From assembly GCA_002702235.1 (NCBI GenBank), contig NZYO01000005.1, positions 24,852 through 50,045 on the forward strand: 25,194 nucleotides of DNA, written 5' to 3'. The notes under the pieces were generated by a model that was not told the origin of the DNA, searched no databases, and saw only the letters and a list, made by a program, of their open reading frames with translations. Position 1 is the stretch's first letter. Each line of letters opens with the position of its first letter. Source of the DNA: Gammaproteobacteria bacterium (lineage in GTDB: Bacteria > Pseudomonadota > Gammaproteobacteria > Poriferisulfidales > GCA-002705445). This document shows, piece by piece, positions 9,680-16,630 of the stretch. The translations under genes and the position numbers were made by a program.

Positions 9680-9874
9680 ATGGACGACACATATAGAAAA
9701 GCTATAACAGAAATGGAAAATCAAGGCATTCAAGACGAATATGTTCTTGGCTGGCAAGGTGGATATTTAGGGCATCCAGAAAGAGAAGAAACTAGGGTGA
9801 CTGATGCGTATGAAGCAGGTTATAAAGATGGACAAGAAAAAAACCTAGCAAACATTTCTGATTGGAAAAAATAA
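9680..9874 (+). CDS. Small acidic protein with RMF-like glycine-aromatic motifs
   Basis: This 64-residue protein is preceded by a good ribosome binding site (AGGAAAATATA before ATG). It contains two related motifs, LGWQGGYLG and AYEAGYKDGQEKN, recalling the G-Y/W...G pattern of ribosome modulation factor, which dimerizes 70S ribosomes in slow growth. It is more acidic than E. coli RMF, so the match is only suggestive. It follows the TrpD2-like gene by 30 bases, with a run of nine T between them. The next gene converges, its stop immediately adjacent. Confidence 0.65.
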   Translation: MDDTYRKAITEMENQGIQDEYVLGWQGGYLGHPEREETRVTDAYEAGYKDGQEKNLANISDWKK

Positions 9875-10429
9875 TTATTTGTAGAACGATCTCACCACTC
9901 TGTGCATAGAAGTCATCATTTTAGGAACCTCCAGATCTATTACATACATCCTTATCCAGTTGTTATCTAGTGAGCCCATCAGAGGCATCAATGCATTACC
10001 TAGCATGATTTTTGATTTATATGATGGTCCTTCGACGTATTCGTATTCTGTATACTCTGATAGTCTTTGATTCAAGTCCTTGTAAAATTCTTTATAAATT
10101 TCGTCATTTTTTATTTCTAGTTCTCTTACATTCTCTATTAATGTTAACTCAATTTTTTTCGCTACATCTTTAAGAATATTTTCTCTATTAGGCTCTTCTC
10201 GAATTAGAAGTTCATTAAATAAAATGTATATTTGAAAAAAAGATAACTCGCATAAAATTTTAAGTCTACTCTCCCATGTTTCTCCTTCGAACCCTTCATT
10301 CTCAAGGTTTAAAAGAGTTTTTTTTGAAATTTTCCATATATTCACGGCTACAACACCAGCAACTTGGCTTATTTTTCTCTCTTTATCCTTTTGGTTCCAG
10401 CCCGTGTGAATTCTTTGTATACTCATCAT
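9875..10429 (-). CDS. Conserved-looking hypothetical protein
   Basis: This 184-residue protein is not recognised. It appears soluble and mostly helical, with no signal peptide or cysteine motif. It has one cysteine, in a segment rich in aromatic residues and leucine (CELSFFQIYILFNELL, near 86-101), and charged amphipathic stretches following it. Its TAA directly abuts the stop of the RMF-like gene, and its start lies 28 bases from the divergent oxygenase gene. Two tandem ATG codons at the start leave the exact initiation ambiguous by one codon. Confidence 0.65.
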   Translation of the reverse strand: MMSIQRIHTGWNQKDKERKISQVAGVVAVNIWKISKKTLLNLENEGFEGETWESRLKILCELSFFQIYILFNELLIREEPNRENILKDVAKKIELTLIENVRELEIKNDEIYKEFYKDLNQRLSEYTEYEYVEGPSYKSKIMLGNALMPLMGSLDNNWIRMYVIDLEVPKMMTSMHRVVRSFYK

Positions 10430-10457
10430 ATCATTATAACTTAATACAATATTTTTG

Positions 10458-11030
10458 ATGAAAGAAATTAAAGAGAACTCATTTATTTTTGAATGTCATG
10501 AAGTTATTCAAAAAAGTATGTGTGAGCAAATAATAAATAGATTTGAGGAAGATAAGGATGGGCAGTACAGAGGGAAAATCGGTCAAACTGTCAAAAGTGA
10601 TGAGTCAATTAAAAAATCTACGGATATTTTTATAAGTGGTAAAGATCATTGGAAAGACGTAGATCAATTGTTGTTTAACTCTTTGGCATCTGCTTTAAGT
10701 AAGATAAGAAAAAAATATGAATTCTTTAATGGCCCTTTTAAAGATTGCGGCTATGGAATTCAAAAAACATCCATCAATGAATATTATAGTTGGCATATAG
10801 ACGGTGGAAGCCATGAGTTTAGCAAGAGACAACTTGTTGCTATTTGGTATCTAAATGATTTAGAAAGTAATGAGGGAGGAGAAACGGAATTTGAATACCA
10901 AAAAATTCAAATTCGACCAGAAGCAGGAAAATTGATTTTGTTTCCTCCTTTTTGGACTCATAGACATCAAGGTGCGCCAGTAAAAATAGGTACAAAGTAC
11001 ATTGCTACAACTTGGATTGTGTTTGCCTGA
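10458..11030 (+). CDS. 2-oxoglutarate/Fe(II)-dependent oxygenase (prolyl-4-hydroxylase/PKHD-like)
   Basis: This 190-residue protein has the double-stranded beta-helix oxygenase pattern. The metal ligands are H113 and D115 in SWHIDGG and H168 (or H170) in WTHRHQG; K180 in GTKYIATTW is a likely 2-oxoglutarate ligand. The middle segment YLNDLESNEGGETEF is typical of the P4H/PKHD class, including the GGET turn. The ATG at 10458 is preferred over a TTG one codon upstream. Members hydroxylate prolyl or other residues in proteins, or small molecules; the substrate is unknown. It converges with the small unknown gene at 11032, the two stops being one base apart, and is divergent from the unknown gene at 10429. 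Confidence 0.85.
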   Translation: MKEIKENSFIFECHEVIQKSMCEQIINRFEEDKDGQYRGKIGQTVKSDESIKKSTDIFISGKDHWKDVDQLLFNSLASALSKIRKKYEFFNGPFKDCGYGIQKTSINEYYSWHIDGGSHEFSKRQLVAIWYLNDLESNEGGETEFEYQKIQIRPEAGKLILFPPFWTHRHQGAPVKIGTKYIATTWIVFA

Positions 11031-11031
11031 G

Positions 11032-11358
11032 TTACTCTTTTAAAAAAATTGTATCTTCCATATTGCCAGTTGTATCTATATCGATCGTTTTAACGTCTGG
11101 CATTTGGTTTAAAATATATGCAGCCATAAGAATTGCTGTTTCTTTTTTACCTAAATGAACTGAAGTAAAAAGTCTGTCAGCAACGATCTGACATCTTTGA
11201 ACTTGATTTGGATTATCTACCCAGGATTTACTCATTTTCCAACCTTTATTCATATCGGCATCAAGCTTATTGAAGTAATCTTGTGCATCTGAAACAATTT
11301 TACTGCTAATTTTAAGAGGGTAAGAGTTTTCCCCTAATATGATTTTTACTTCAAACAT
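11032..11358 (-). CDS. Hypothetical protein, last gene of the minus-strand cluster opposite dsr
   Basis: This 108-residue protein begins with an alternating beta-like segment (FEVKIILGENSYPLKIS), then a helical centre with a single cysteine (QRCQIVADRLF) and a helix AILMAAYILNQMP. The size and the strand-helix start are loosely like ZapA-type proteins, but I do not claim the match. It follows the 66-residue gene by 16 bases, so it likely belongs to the same transcript as the DsrC-like and Cas6-like genes. Function unknown. Confidence 0.65.
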   Translation of the reverse strand: MFEVKIILGENSYPLKISSKIVSDAQDYFNKLDADMNKGWKMSKSWVDNPNQVQRCQIVADRLFTSVHLGKKETAILMAAYILNQMPDVKTIDIDTTGNMEDTIFLKE

Positions 11359-11374
11359 TTAAGAGAAACGAGAA

Positions 11375-11575
11375 TTATTTTTTTGAACCTTTTTCTTCGT
11401 GGGCGTCATCTACGATTTCCATCGCTAGATTCATATACTCAGACCTATGTTTTGCTAAATCTGATTCATCACTTTCAGGTGCAAAGTAGTCTTTAGGGTC
11501 AATACCCTCTCTGTCAAGTTCGATGAATTTTTTCTGCATCTCAAGTAATTTTTTTATCTTATCTTGTTTATCCAT
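11375..11575 (-). CDS. Small acidic hypothetical protein
   Basis: This 66-residue, highly charged protein is predicted helical: an N-terminal helix with leucines (IKKLLEMQKKFIELDREG), a short linker containing DYFAPESDESD, and a second helix (EYMNLAMEIVDDAHEE). No family is recognised. It lies between the DsrC-like gene (88 bases upstream) and the 108-residue gene (16 bases downstream), all on the minus strand. The 88-base gap upstream may hold its own promoter. Confidence 0.6.
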   Translation of the reverse strand: MDKQDKIKKLLEMQKKFIELDREGIDPKDYFAPESDESDLAKHRSEYMNLAMEIVDDAHEEKGSKK

Positions 11576-11663
11576 TTCCGTACTCGCCTAAAAAAAAGTT
11601 ATTCTACACTGTTTCATTATCTATTTACAATCCAAACTATTGAATATATAGGAATGGATATAG

Positions 11664-12002
11664 TCAATAACCACCCTTTCTTCTACTTTCGGGAAGGCCT
11701 GAGATTCTTCCACCCTGTTTACTTGGGTCCCCTGGGAATAAATCGTATAAAACTTTTGCATCAATTTTCTCTCCCCATTTTTTTTCGAAAAATTTTACAA
11801 GCTTTCTAGTATTTGGTTGATTGCCAGCATTATTGAAAAATTCATCTCTTAAGTGATTTATAACGTCCCAATGACGTTCAGTAAGCTCTATTTTTTCTTG
11901 TTCAGCCAAGTATTTACAAAGATCTTCGTTCCAATCTTCAGCATTTTCAAGATATCCCATTGGACTGGTTTCAATAACTTTTCCATTAAACTCTATACTC
12001 AT
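11664..12002 (-). CDS. DsrC/TusE-family protein lacking both redox cysteines (RspA type)
   Basis: This 112-residue protein aligns by eye with DsrC and TusE throughout: FNGKVIETSPMGYLENAEDW at the start, ERHWDVINHLRDEF in the middle and LYDLFPGDPSKQGGRISGLP near the end. True DsrC carries a penultimate cysteine and a second one about 11 residues before it; TusE keeps only the penultimate one. This copy ends ESRRKGGY and has no cysteine at all, so it cannot carry persulfide or form the DsrC trisulfide. Cysteine-free homologues have been grouped as RspA and proposed to be regulatory. A GGGGAA ribosome binding site precedes its ATG. It follows the Cas6-like gene by 16 bases. Confidence 0.85.
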   Translation of the reverse strand: MSIEFNGKVIETSPMGYLENAEDWNEDLCKYLAEQEKIELTERHWDVINHLRDEFFNNAGNQPNTRKLVKFFEKKWGEKIDAKVLYDLFPGDPSKQGGRISGLPESRRKGGY

Positions 12003-12018
12003 GATATATATTCCCCGA

Positions 12019-12693
12019 TTAGTTCTTTACTGCTACAGGAGCAATACTTTTGTAAGGTAAAAAGATACCACAACCAAATAATTTTCCAATACCAAATCCA
12101 TTTTCCAATATAGCGATAGATTGCTCTGGTTCAAGCTCTGTAATGAGTAAAGTAGTGGTTTTGAAAGTTTTTTCTGGAGTGACTACCAAATGCTTTTTTC
12201 CGCACATCATTTTTTTAATCTTAAAGCAAAGTTTGTCGTTACAATATTTATATAGTCTGTTCTGTATACTTTCCTCAGCTTCATTTTCGTCAATAATTAG
12301 ATAACGACAAAATAAAGTATCATAAGGCATCAAATCTTTGATGTGAAACTTATCAAGATATACATCATATTCACCAACTTTAAGATAAGAATTATCTAAA
12401 ACTCTAAAATTATCGGCAAATTGCCTAGGCATTCTTAAAATGAATTTTGTTCTCTTAGATAGATATATTTCATTATCCGGTCTTTGCCATCCAGCACCTG
12501 ACATCGCACCATGAATAGAATTAATAGATAAATTTTCTATCTCGGAAATGTTAGGTATTTTTTTATTTAAAGCTTGAAGTAAGTCATAAGCATGGTCAGC
12601 AGCAATTCTGGAACATTTTACATTAAAAATCACGTCAACGTATTCACTTACAATTTGACTATCTTCTTGAATATTTTCTTCTTCCCAATACAT
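12019..12693 (-). CDS. Cas6-like RAMP protein (Cmx6/MYXAN type), without a CRISPR array
   Basis: This 224-residue protein resembles the Cas6/Cmx6 group of CRISPR RNA-processing endonucleases. Supporting features are an N-terminal strand leading into ADHAYDLLQALNKKIP (about 32-47), a HG turn at 61-62, the basic strand LSKRTKFILRMPR (78-90), and a C-terminal glycine-rich loop GFGIGKLFGCGIFLPYKSI (199-217) typical of RAMP proteins. Such proteins have ferredoxin-like folds and bind or cut RNA hairpins. No CRISPR repeat array or other cas gene occurs in the window. The 62-residue gene ends directly before its ATG and the RspA-type gene follows, implying a role in this sulfur-linked cluster rather than immunity. 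The family call is from memory of motifs; catalytic activity is uncertain. Confidence 0.6.
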   Translation of the reverse strand: MYWEEENIQEDSQIVSEYVDVIFNVKCSRIAADHAYDLLQALNKKIPNISEIENLSINSIHGAMSGAGWQRPDNEIYLSKRTKFILRMPRQFADNFRVLDNSYLKVGEYDVYLDKFHIKDLMPYDTLFCRYLIIDENEAEESIQNRLYKYCNDKLCFKIKKMMCGKKHLVVTPEKTFKTTTLLITELEPEQSIAILENGFGIGKLFGCGIFLPYKSIAPVAVKN

Positions 12694-12882
12694 TTAATAC
12701 TTCCCAATAAATAAATTTTCAAGATCTTGTTCATAGTTATCTGGAGTATCGTCAAATGGTGGTTTCAGATCTATAGACAAAAACATTTCACCATCCTCAA
12801 TTTTTATTTTAATAAATTTTTTCAAATCATTATAAGACTGTATTTCATGTTGTGAGATTAAAATTTCGCTAATTGATATCAT
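12694..12882 (-). CDS. Small acidic protein between TauD-like and Cas6-like genes
   Basis: This 62-residue protein is not recognised. It consists of a hydrophobic start (MISISEILIS), an amphipathic helix with lysines, a strand-like MFLSIDLKPPFDD, and an acidic tail ending LENLFIGKY. Its ATG overlaps the stop of the TauD-like gene (ATGA), and its own stop directly abuts the ATG of the Cas6-like gene, so it is almost certainly translated from the same message. The tight coupling suggests a subunit or partner of the Cas6-like protein, which is inference only. Confidence 0.65.
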   Translation of the reverse strand: MISISEILISQHEIQSYNDLKKFIKIKIEDGEMFLSIDLKPPFDDTPDNYEQDLENLFIGKY

Positions 12883-13703
12883 TTAAGCTCATCTCCAAAT
12901 CTTAATCTTAACAAAAAGCGTTTATTATTTTCTAAATCTTCATAACTAGATCTTGCATGCAATACATTGTTAGCAATAATTCCTTGATTTTTTTTTAACT
13001 TAATTTTAAAAATTAATGGATTGTTTAAATCTAAAAAATTATCAATAAATTTTTTTATTTTTGGTAACTGTTCAGAACTTTTCCATTCTATATTTTTTTC
13101 ACGCATCGTGTATCTCATTGTTAAATTGTTTGCTTTATCAACATTAAAGACGAAAGAGCTAAAATTCCTATTGATCTCTAAATTTTTATTTGATGGTATT
13201 TTAAAAACATCTTTTTGGGTTAGGTAACCAATAAAATTTTTTGATTCTTTCATCAGCGCCTTGTAAAGAATTCTATGATCTAAGAAATAATTTTCACCTC
13301 CGTGTATTGCAGGGTTTTTACAATATAAGATAAATGCTCTAACTTCTTCTTTTTCAGAATTATAATATCCGTCTGTGTGCCAATTAAGTTTTTTATTTGT
13401 ATAGGGGATATATTCACCTTGTCTTTTGTCTTTAATTGCAGTGATATTTGAGACACCATTTTTATCTGAGTAAGGATTTTGAATTATTTTTTCTAGTCCA
13501 AGATTGTTGGCGAATTTAAGTAGGTTTGAATTAGTACAATCGTTTAATTCAAATAAAGTAAAATTATACTTCTTAATATTTGAACTAATTTTTTTCCTAT
13601 CTTTTATGGTGATATTTCCAATATCTGGGATTTTTACATTATATAAATCCTGAAAGAAACTAAGATTTTCACTATCTTTTTTGTTAATTGGTATTGAATT
13701 CAT
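12879..13703 (-). CDS. TauD/TfdA-family 2-oxoglutarate-dependent oxygenase
   Basis: This 274-residue protein carries the TauD/TfdA facial triad H109-x-D111 (NWHTDGYY) and H249 (NNVLHARSSY), with arginines in RFLLRLRF (262-268) for 2-oxoglutarate binding. The flanking motif NPAIHGGENYFLD is also typical of the family. TauD itself releases sulfite from taurine, but many relatives act on betaines, amino acids or other acids; nothing here fixes the substrate. It is the first gene of the minus-strand group divergent from dsrA and is coupled (ATGA) to the 62-residue gene. No tau transporter genes are nearby, so taurine use is not supported. Confidence 0.85.
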   Translation of the reverse strand: MNSIPINKKDSENLSFFQDLYNVKIPDIGNITIKDRKKISSNIKKYNFTLFELNDCTNSNLLKFANNLGLEKIIQNPYSDKNGVSNITAIKDKRQGEYIPYTNKKLNWHTDGYYNSEKEEVRAFILYCKNPAIHGGENYFLDHRILYKALMKESKNFIGYLTQKDVFKIPSNKNLEINRNFSSFVFNVDKANNLTMRYTMREKNIEWKSSEQLPKIKKFIDNFLDLNNPLIFKIKLKKNQGIIANNVLHARSSYEDLENNKRFLLRLRFGDELK

Positions 13704-13709
13704 GGAATA

Positions 13710-13738
13710 ACGATACTTGAAAAAGTATTATGTATCAA
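13710..13738 (-). promoter_or_regulatory. Possible sigma70-type promoter for the TauD-like gene cluster
   Basis: Read on the minus strand, TTGATA (13738-13733) and TATCGT (13715-13710) are spaced by 17 bases, giving 5 of 6 and 4 of 6 matches to consensus. The start would be only a few bases before the ATG at 13703, so the leader would be very short or absent. The -10 region overlaps the ATACTT-gaaa-AAGTAT inverted repeat. This is a weak prediction. Confidence 0.25.
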
Positions 13739-13779
13739 AGGTATACAGATACCCCATTTGGGGGGGTTAATTACTCCCC
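13713..13779. promoter_or_regulatory. Array of inverted repeats between the divergent TauD-like and dsrA genes
   Basis: Three or more successive palindromic elements occupy this stretch. ATACTT-gaaa-AAGTAT is at 13713-13728. GGTAT-acag-ATACC is at 13740-13753. An 18-base palindrome GGGG-gt-TAATTA-ct-CCCC is at 13762-13779, with an overlapping CCCC-attt-GGGG at 13752-13763. The runs of G and C are striking in such AT-rich DNA. Their place between two divergent operons suggests operator sites for one or more regulators of the sulfur genes. The last palindrome would be centred about 71 bases upstream of the predicted dsr start, a usual activator position. No known regulator motif is matched with confidence. 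Confidence 0.6.
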
Positions 13780-13806
13780 ATAAAGCATGTTTAATATATG
13801 GCATAT

Positions 13807-13835
13807 TTGAATAAAATATATAAAATAATTCTAAT
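13807..13835 (+). promoter_or_regulatory. Predicted sigma70 promoter of the dsr operon
   Basis: TTGAAT at 13807-13812 and TCTAAT at 13830-13835 are separated by exactly 17 bases, matching consensus at 4 of 6 and 5 of 6 positions. Transcription would begin near 13842, giving a leader of about 19 bases that contains the dsrA ribosome binding site. In AT-rich DNA such matches arise easily, so this is a moderate call. Confidence 0.4.
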
Positions 13836-13860
13836 ATTTAGATGATTCATGGAGAATGAA

Positions 13861-15111
13861 ATGGCTGATAAAAGACATCCTACACCAATGCTAGACGAAT
13901 TAGAACATGGCCCATGGCCAAGTTTTATTTCTGGAATTAAAAGATTAAGAGATAGTCACGATGACAAAAGAATCTCAGGTATGGCAAACGACCTATTGGG
14001 TCAGCTGGAACATTCTTATGAAACACGTAAGGGTTATTGGAAAGGTGGAACAGTAAGTGTATTCGGTTATGGAAGTGGAATTATTCCAAGGTTTTCTGAA
14101 GTAGGATCTTCTTTCCCAGAATCAAAAGAATTTCATACTTTAAGAGTTCAACCTCCTGCAGGAAATTATTATACAACTGACATGCTAAGACAACTTGGCA
14201 AAAGTTGGGAAAAACATGGATCAGGTTTAAGTACTTTCCACGGCCAGACTGGTAATATTATGTTTATTGGTGCTACCACAGAGAATACTCAACATTTTTT
14301 TGATGAAATTAATGATTATGGTTGGGATCTTGGCGGAGCCGGCCCTTGTGTTCGAACTGGAATGTGTTGCGTTGGAGCTGCAAGATGTGAGCAATCAAAT
14401 CTAGATGAAATAAAAATCCATAGAACTCTCCTTAACAACTTTACCGATGATGTTCATCGTCCAGCCTTACCTTATAAATTTAAATTCAAAGTTTCAGGAT
14501 GCCCAAACGACTGTGTTAACTCTATTGAAAGAGCCGACTTTTCGATTATAGGTACTTGGAAAGATGACATGAAAGTTGACCAAGATAAAGTTAAGGAGTT
14601 TGTAGCAAAAAAAGGACGTAAATATGTAATTGATAACGTAATTACACGCTGTCCTACTAATTCACTTTCACTAGAAGATAATGATGAGCTTACAGTTGAA
14701 AATAAAAACTGCGTAAGATGTATGCACTGTTTAAATGTAATGCCTGAAGCTCTCAGTCCTGGTGATGAAAAGGGTGCAACCATTTTGATGGGTGGAAAGA
14801 GAACTTTAAAAATCGGTGACTTGATGGGAACAGTAGTTGTTCCATTTATGAAACTTGATACTGAAGAGGATTATGAAAAGCTCACTGAGTTAGCTGAAGA
14901 AACAATAGATTTTTGGGCTGAAAACGGATTAGAGCATGAAAGATGTGGAGAAATGATCGAAAGAATTGGATTAGTGAACTTCCTTGAAGGAATTGGATTA
15001 GAAGTCGATCCAAACATGGTTAACGATCCAACTACAAGCTCTTACGTAAGAATGGATGGATGGGACGAAGAAGCTGAAAAATGGTTTAGAGACAGAGCGC
15101 AAGCCTCATAA
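13861..15111 (+). CDS. dsrA: Reverse dissimilatory sulfite reductase, alpha subunit
   Basis: With DsrB this forms the cytoplasmic siroheme enzyme that oxidizes sulfane sulfur carried by DsrC to sulfite. The start at 13861 (MADKRHPTPMLDELE) is chosen over the ATG at 13849 because GGAGA lies 5 bases before it and the family begins there. In the 416-residue protein the siroheme/[4Fe-4S] cysteines are C163, C169/C170 and C176, and C214 and C218 (SGCPNDC). An inserted ferredoxin domain has C264 and C284, C287, C290 (NCVRCMHC). The segment FISGIKRLRD and the dsrEFH/dsrL context mark it as the oxidative (reverse) type. It is the first gene of the operon. Confidence 0.97.
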   Translation: MADKRHPTPMLDELEHGPWPSFISGIKRLRDSHDDKRISGMANDLLGQLEHSYETRKGYWKGGTVSVFGYGSGIIPRFSEVGSSFPESKEFHTLRVQPPAGNYYTTDMLRQLGKSWEKHGSGLSTFHGQTGNIMFIGATTENTQHFFDEINDYGWDLGGAGPCVRTGMCCVGAARCEQSNLDEIKIHRTLLNNFTDDVHRPALPYKFKFKVSGCPNDCVNSIERADFSIIGTWKDDMKVDQDKVKEFVAKKGRKYVIDNVITRCPTNSLSLEDNDELTVENKNCVRCMHCLNVMPEALSPGDEKGATILMGGKRTLKIGDLMGTVVVPFMKLDTEEDYEKLTELAEETIDFWAENGLEHERCGEMIERIGLVNFLEGIGLEVDPNMVNDPTTSSYVRMDGWDEEAEKWFRDRAQAS

Positions 15112-15133
15112 ATTTTCTAAAGGAGTATATTTA

Positions 15134-16216
15134 ATGGACCAGCAAGCACAAAAACAAAGATCACCAATAGAAACAGGATGTCCAGATGCATTTCAATATA
15201 TGCATCCTGTTATGAGAAAAAATTACGGTAACTGGGCTTATCATGAAGACCCAAGACCTGGTGTTTTAAAGCACGTTGCACATAGTGGTGAGGCTATTTG
15301 GACTGTTCGTGCAGGTACTCAAAGAATTTTAGATGTATTTACTTTAAATTTACTCTGCGATATCGGTGATAAGTTTGCAGATGGATATGTAAGGTTTACT
15401 ATAAGAAGTAATATTGAATATATGGTTGACCAAGAGTCTAAGGTTGGACCACTAATAGTGGAATTGGAAAAAAATGGTTTTGTAGTTGGCGGAACTAAAA
15501 ACTCAGTTGCTATGATTTCTCACACCCAAGGTTGGCTGCATTGTGATATTCCTGGAACAGATGCTTCGGGTGTTGTTAAAGCTATGATGGATGAGCTGAT
15601 CGAGGAGTTTAAAGGCTGGAATATGCCAAACAGAGTCCATATGACAACATCTTGTTGTCAAATTAATTGTGGTGGTCAAGGCGATATCGCTATCAATGTT
15701 CAGCATACGAAGCCACCAAAAATTAATCATGAGCTTGTATCTAATGTGTGCGAAAGACCGTCTGTTGTTGCAAGATGTCCAGTAGCAGCTATTCGCCCAG
15801 CTCAGGTAAATGGAAAACCTTCGCTAGAGGTTGATGAGAAAAAATGTATCTGTTGCGGAGCATGTTATCCTCCTTGCCCTCCAATGCAAATCAATGATGC
15901 CGAACATACAAAACTTTCAATCTGGGTCGGTGGTAATCATTCAAATGCGAGAGGAAAGCCAACATTTCAAAAATTAGTTGCAGCTGGAATACCAAATAAT
16001 CCACCAAGATGGCCTGAAGCCACTGCTATTGTTAAAAAAATTCTGCGTGCATATAGAGATGATGCAAAAGATTGGGAAAGAATTAATGATTGGGTTGCAA
16101 GAATTGGATGGCCTAGATTTTTTGAACTAACTGGATTGCCATTTACTAAGTTCCATATTAATAACTGGAAAGGTGCCAGAAATAGTTTGAATGCATCGAC
16201 ACATATTAGGTTCTAA
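15134..16216 (+). CDS. dsrB: Reverse dissimilatory sulfite reductase, beta subunit
   Basis: This is the partner of DsrA and carries the siroheme active site of the alpha2beta2 enzyme. The frame is open from 15056 inside dsrA, but the real start is the ATG at 15134 (MDQQAQKQ), preceded by AGGAG 8 bases away and 22 bases after the dsrA stop. In the 360-residue protein the cluster and siroheme cysteines lie at C137 (GWLHCDIP) and C174-C179 (TTSCCQINCGG). The ferredoxin domain has C238, C241, C244 and C248 (KCICCGACYPPCPP). No truncation or unusual residue was noticed. Confidence 0.97.
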   Translation: MDQQAQKQRSPIETGCPDAFQYMHPVMRKNYGNWAYHEDPRPGVLKHVAHSGEAIWTVRAGTQRILDVFTLNLLCDIGDKFADGYVRFTIRSNIEYMVDQESKVGPLIVELEKNGFVVGGTKNSVAMISHTQGWLHCDIPGTDASGVVKAMMDELIEEFKGWNMPNRVHMTTSCCQINCGGQGDIAINVQHTKPPKINHELVSNVCERPSVVARCPVAAIRPAQVNGKPSLEVDEKKCICCGACYPPCPPMQINDAEHTKLSIWVGGNHSNARGKPTFQKLVAAGIPNNPPRWPEATAIVKKILRAYRDDAKDWERINDWVARIGWPRFFELTGLPFTKFHINNWKGARNSLNASTHIRF

Positions 16217-16235
16217 GTTTTCATAGTTAGCAATA

Positions 16236-16628
16236 ATGAAGATCGGAATATTAATAAACGAGGGGCCCTATCAACATCAAGCATCTGATACTGCTCTTCA
16301 GTTCACTAAGTCTGCTATAAAAAAAGGTCACGAAATATTTAGAGTTTTCTTCTATAACGATGGTGTAAATAATGCAACAAGACTTGCTATACCTCCCCAA
16401 GATGATCGTAATCTAACTAAAGAGTGGTCTGACTTAGCCTCAGAACACAATATAGATTTAGTTGTTTGCGTTGCAGCGGCACAAAGAAGAGGTCTTATTG
16501 ATGCTGATGAGGCAAAAAGAAATGGAAAGGACGCAGATAATATCGCGGAAGGATTTAGAATATCAGGACTAGGACAACTCGTTGAAGCTGGAATTCAAGC
16601 TGATAGATTAATTACTTTTGGAGATTGA
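16236..16628 (+). CDS. dsrE: Sulfurtransferase subunit DsrE
   Basis: DsrE is the persulfide-carrying subunit of the cytoplasmic DsrE2F2H2 complex, which receives sulfur from TusA and passes it to DsrC. The 130-residue protein holds the active cysteine at position 78 (DLVVCVAAAQRRG), the same position as in Allochromatium vinosum DsrE. It starts 19 bases after dsrB with only a weak ribosome binding site and runs into dsrF with a translationally coupled junction. The homologous TusD works in tRNA 2-thiolation, but the dsr context makes DsrE the right call. Confidence 0.95.
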   Translation: MKIGILINEGPYQHQASDTALQFTKSAIKKGHEIFRVFFYNDGVNNATRLAIPPQDDRNLTKEWSDLASEHNIDLVVCVAAAQRRGLIDADEAKRNGKDADNIAEGFRISGLGQLVEAGIQADRLITFGD

Positions 16629-16630
16629 TG

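Noticed and set aside
11564..12113. Plus-strand open frames at 11564-11809 and 11853-12113
   Set aside because: They lie opposite the DsrC-like gene and the end of the Cas6-like gene, are rich in Phe, Ile and Ser as expected of reverse reading, and match no family.
11032..13703. A CRISPR array or other cas genes accompanying the Cas6-like gene
   Set aside because: I found no regularly spaced direct repeats here or elsewhere in the window, and no neighbour resembles a Cas protein.
12879..13703. Calling the TauD-like gene taurine dioxygenase
   Set aside because: The family is much broader than TauD and no tauABC transporter genes are near, so the substrate cannot be assigned.
15056..15133. 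Longer dsrB reading starting inside dsrA
   Set aside because: The strong AGGAG before 15134 and the known DsrB N-terminus favour the shorter form.
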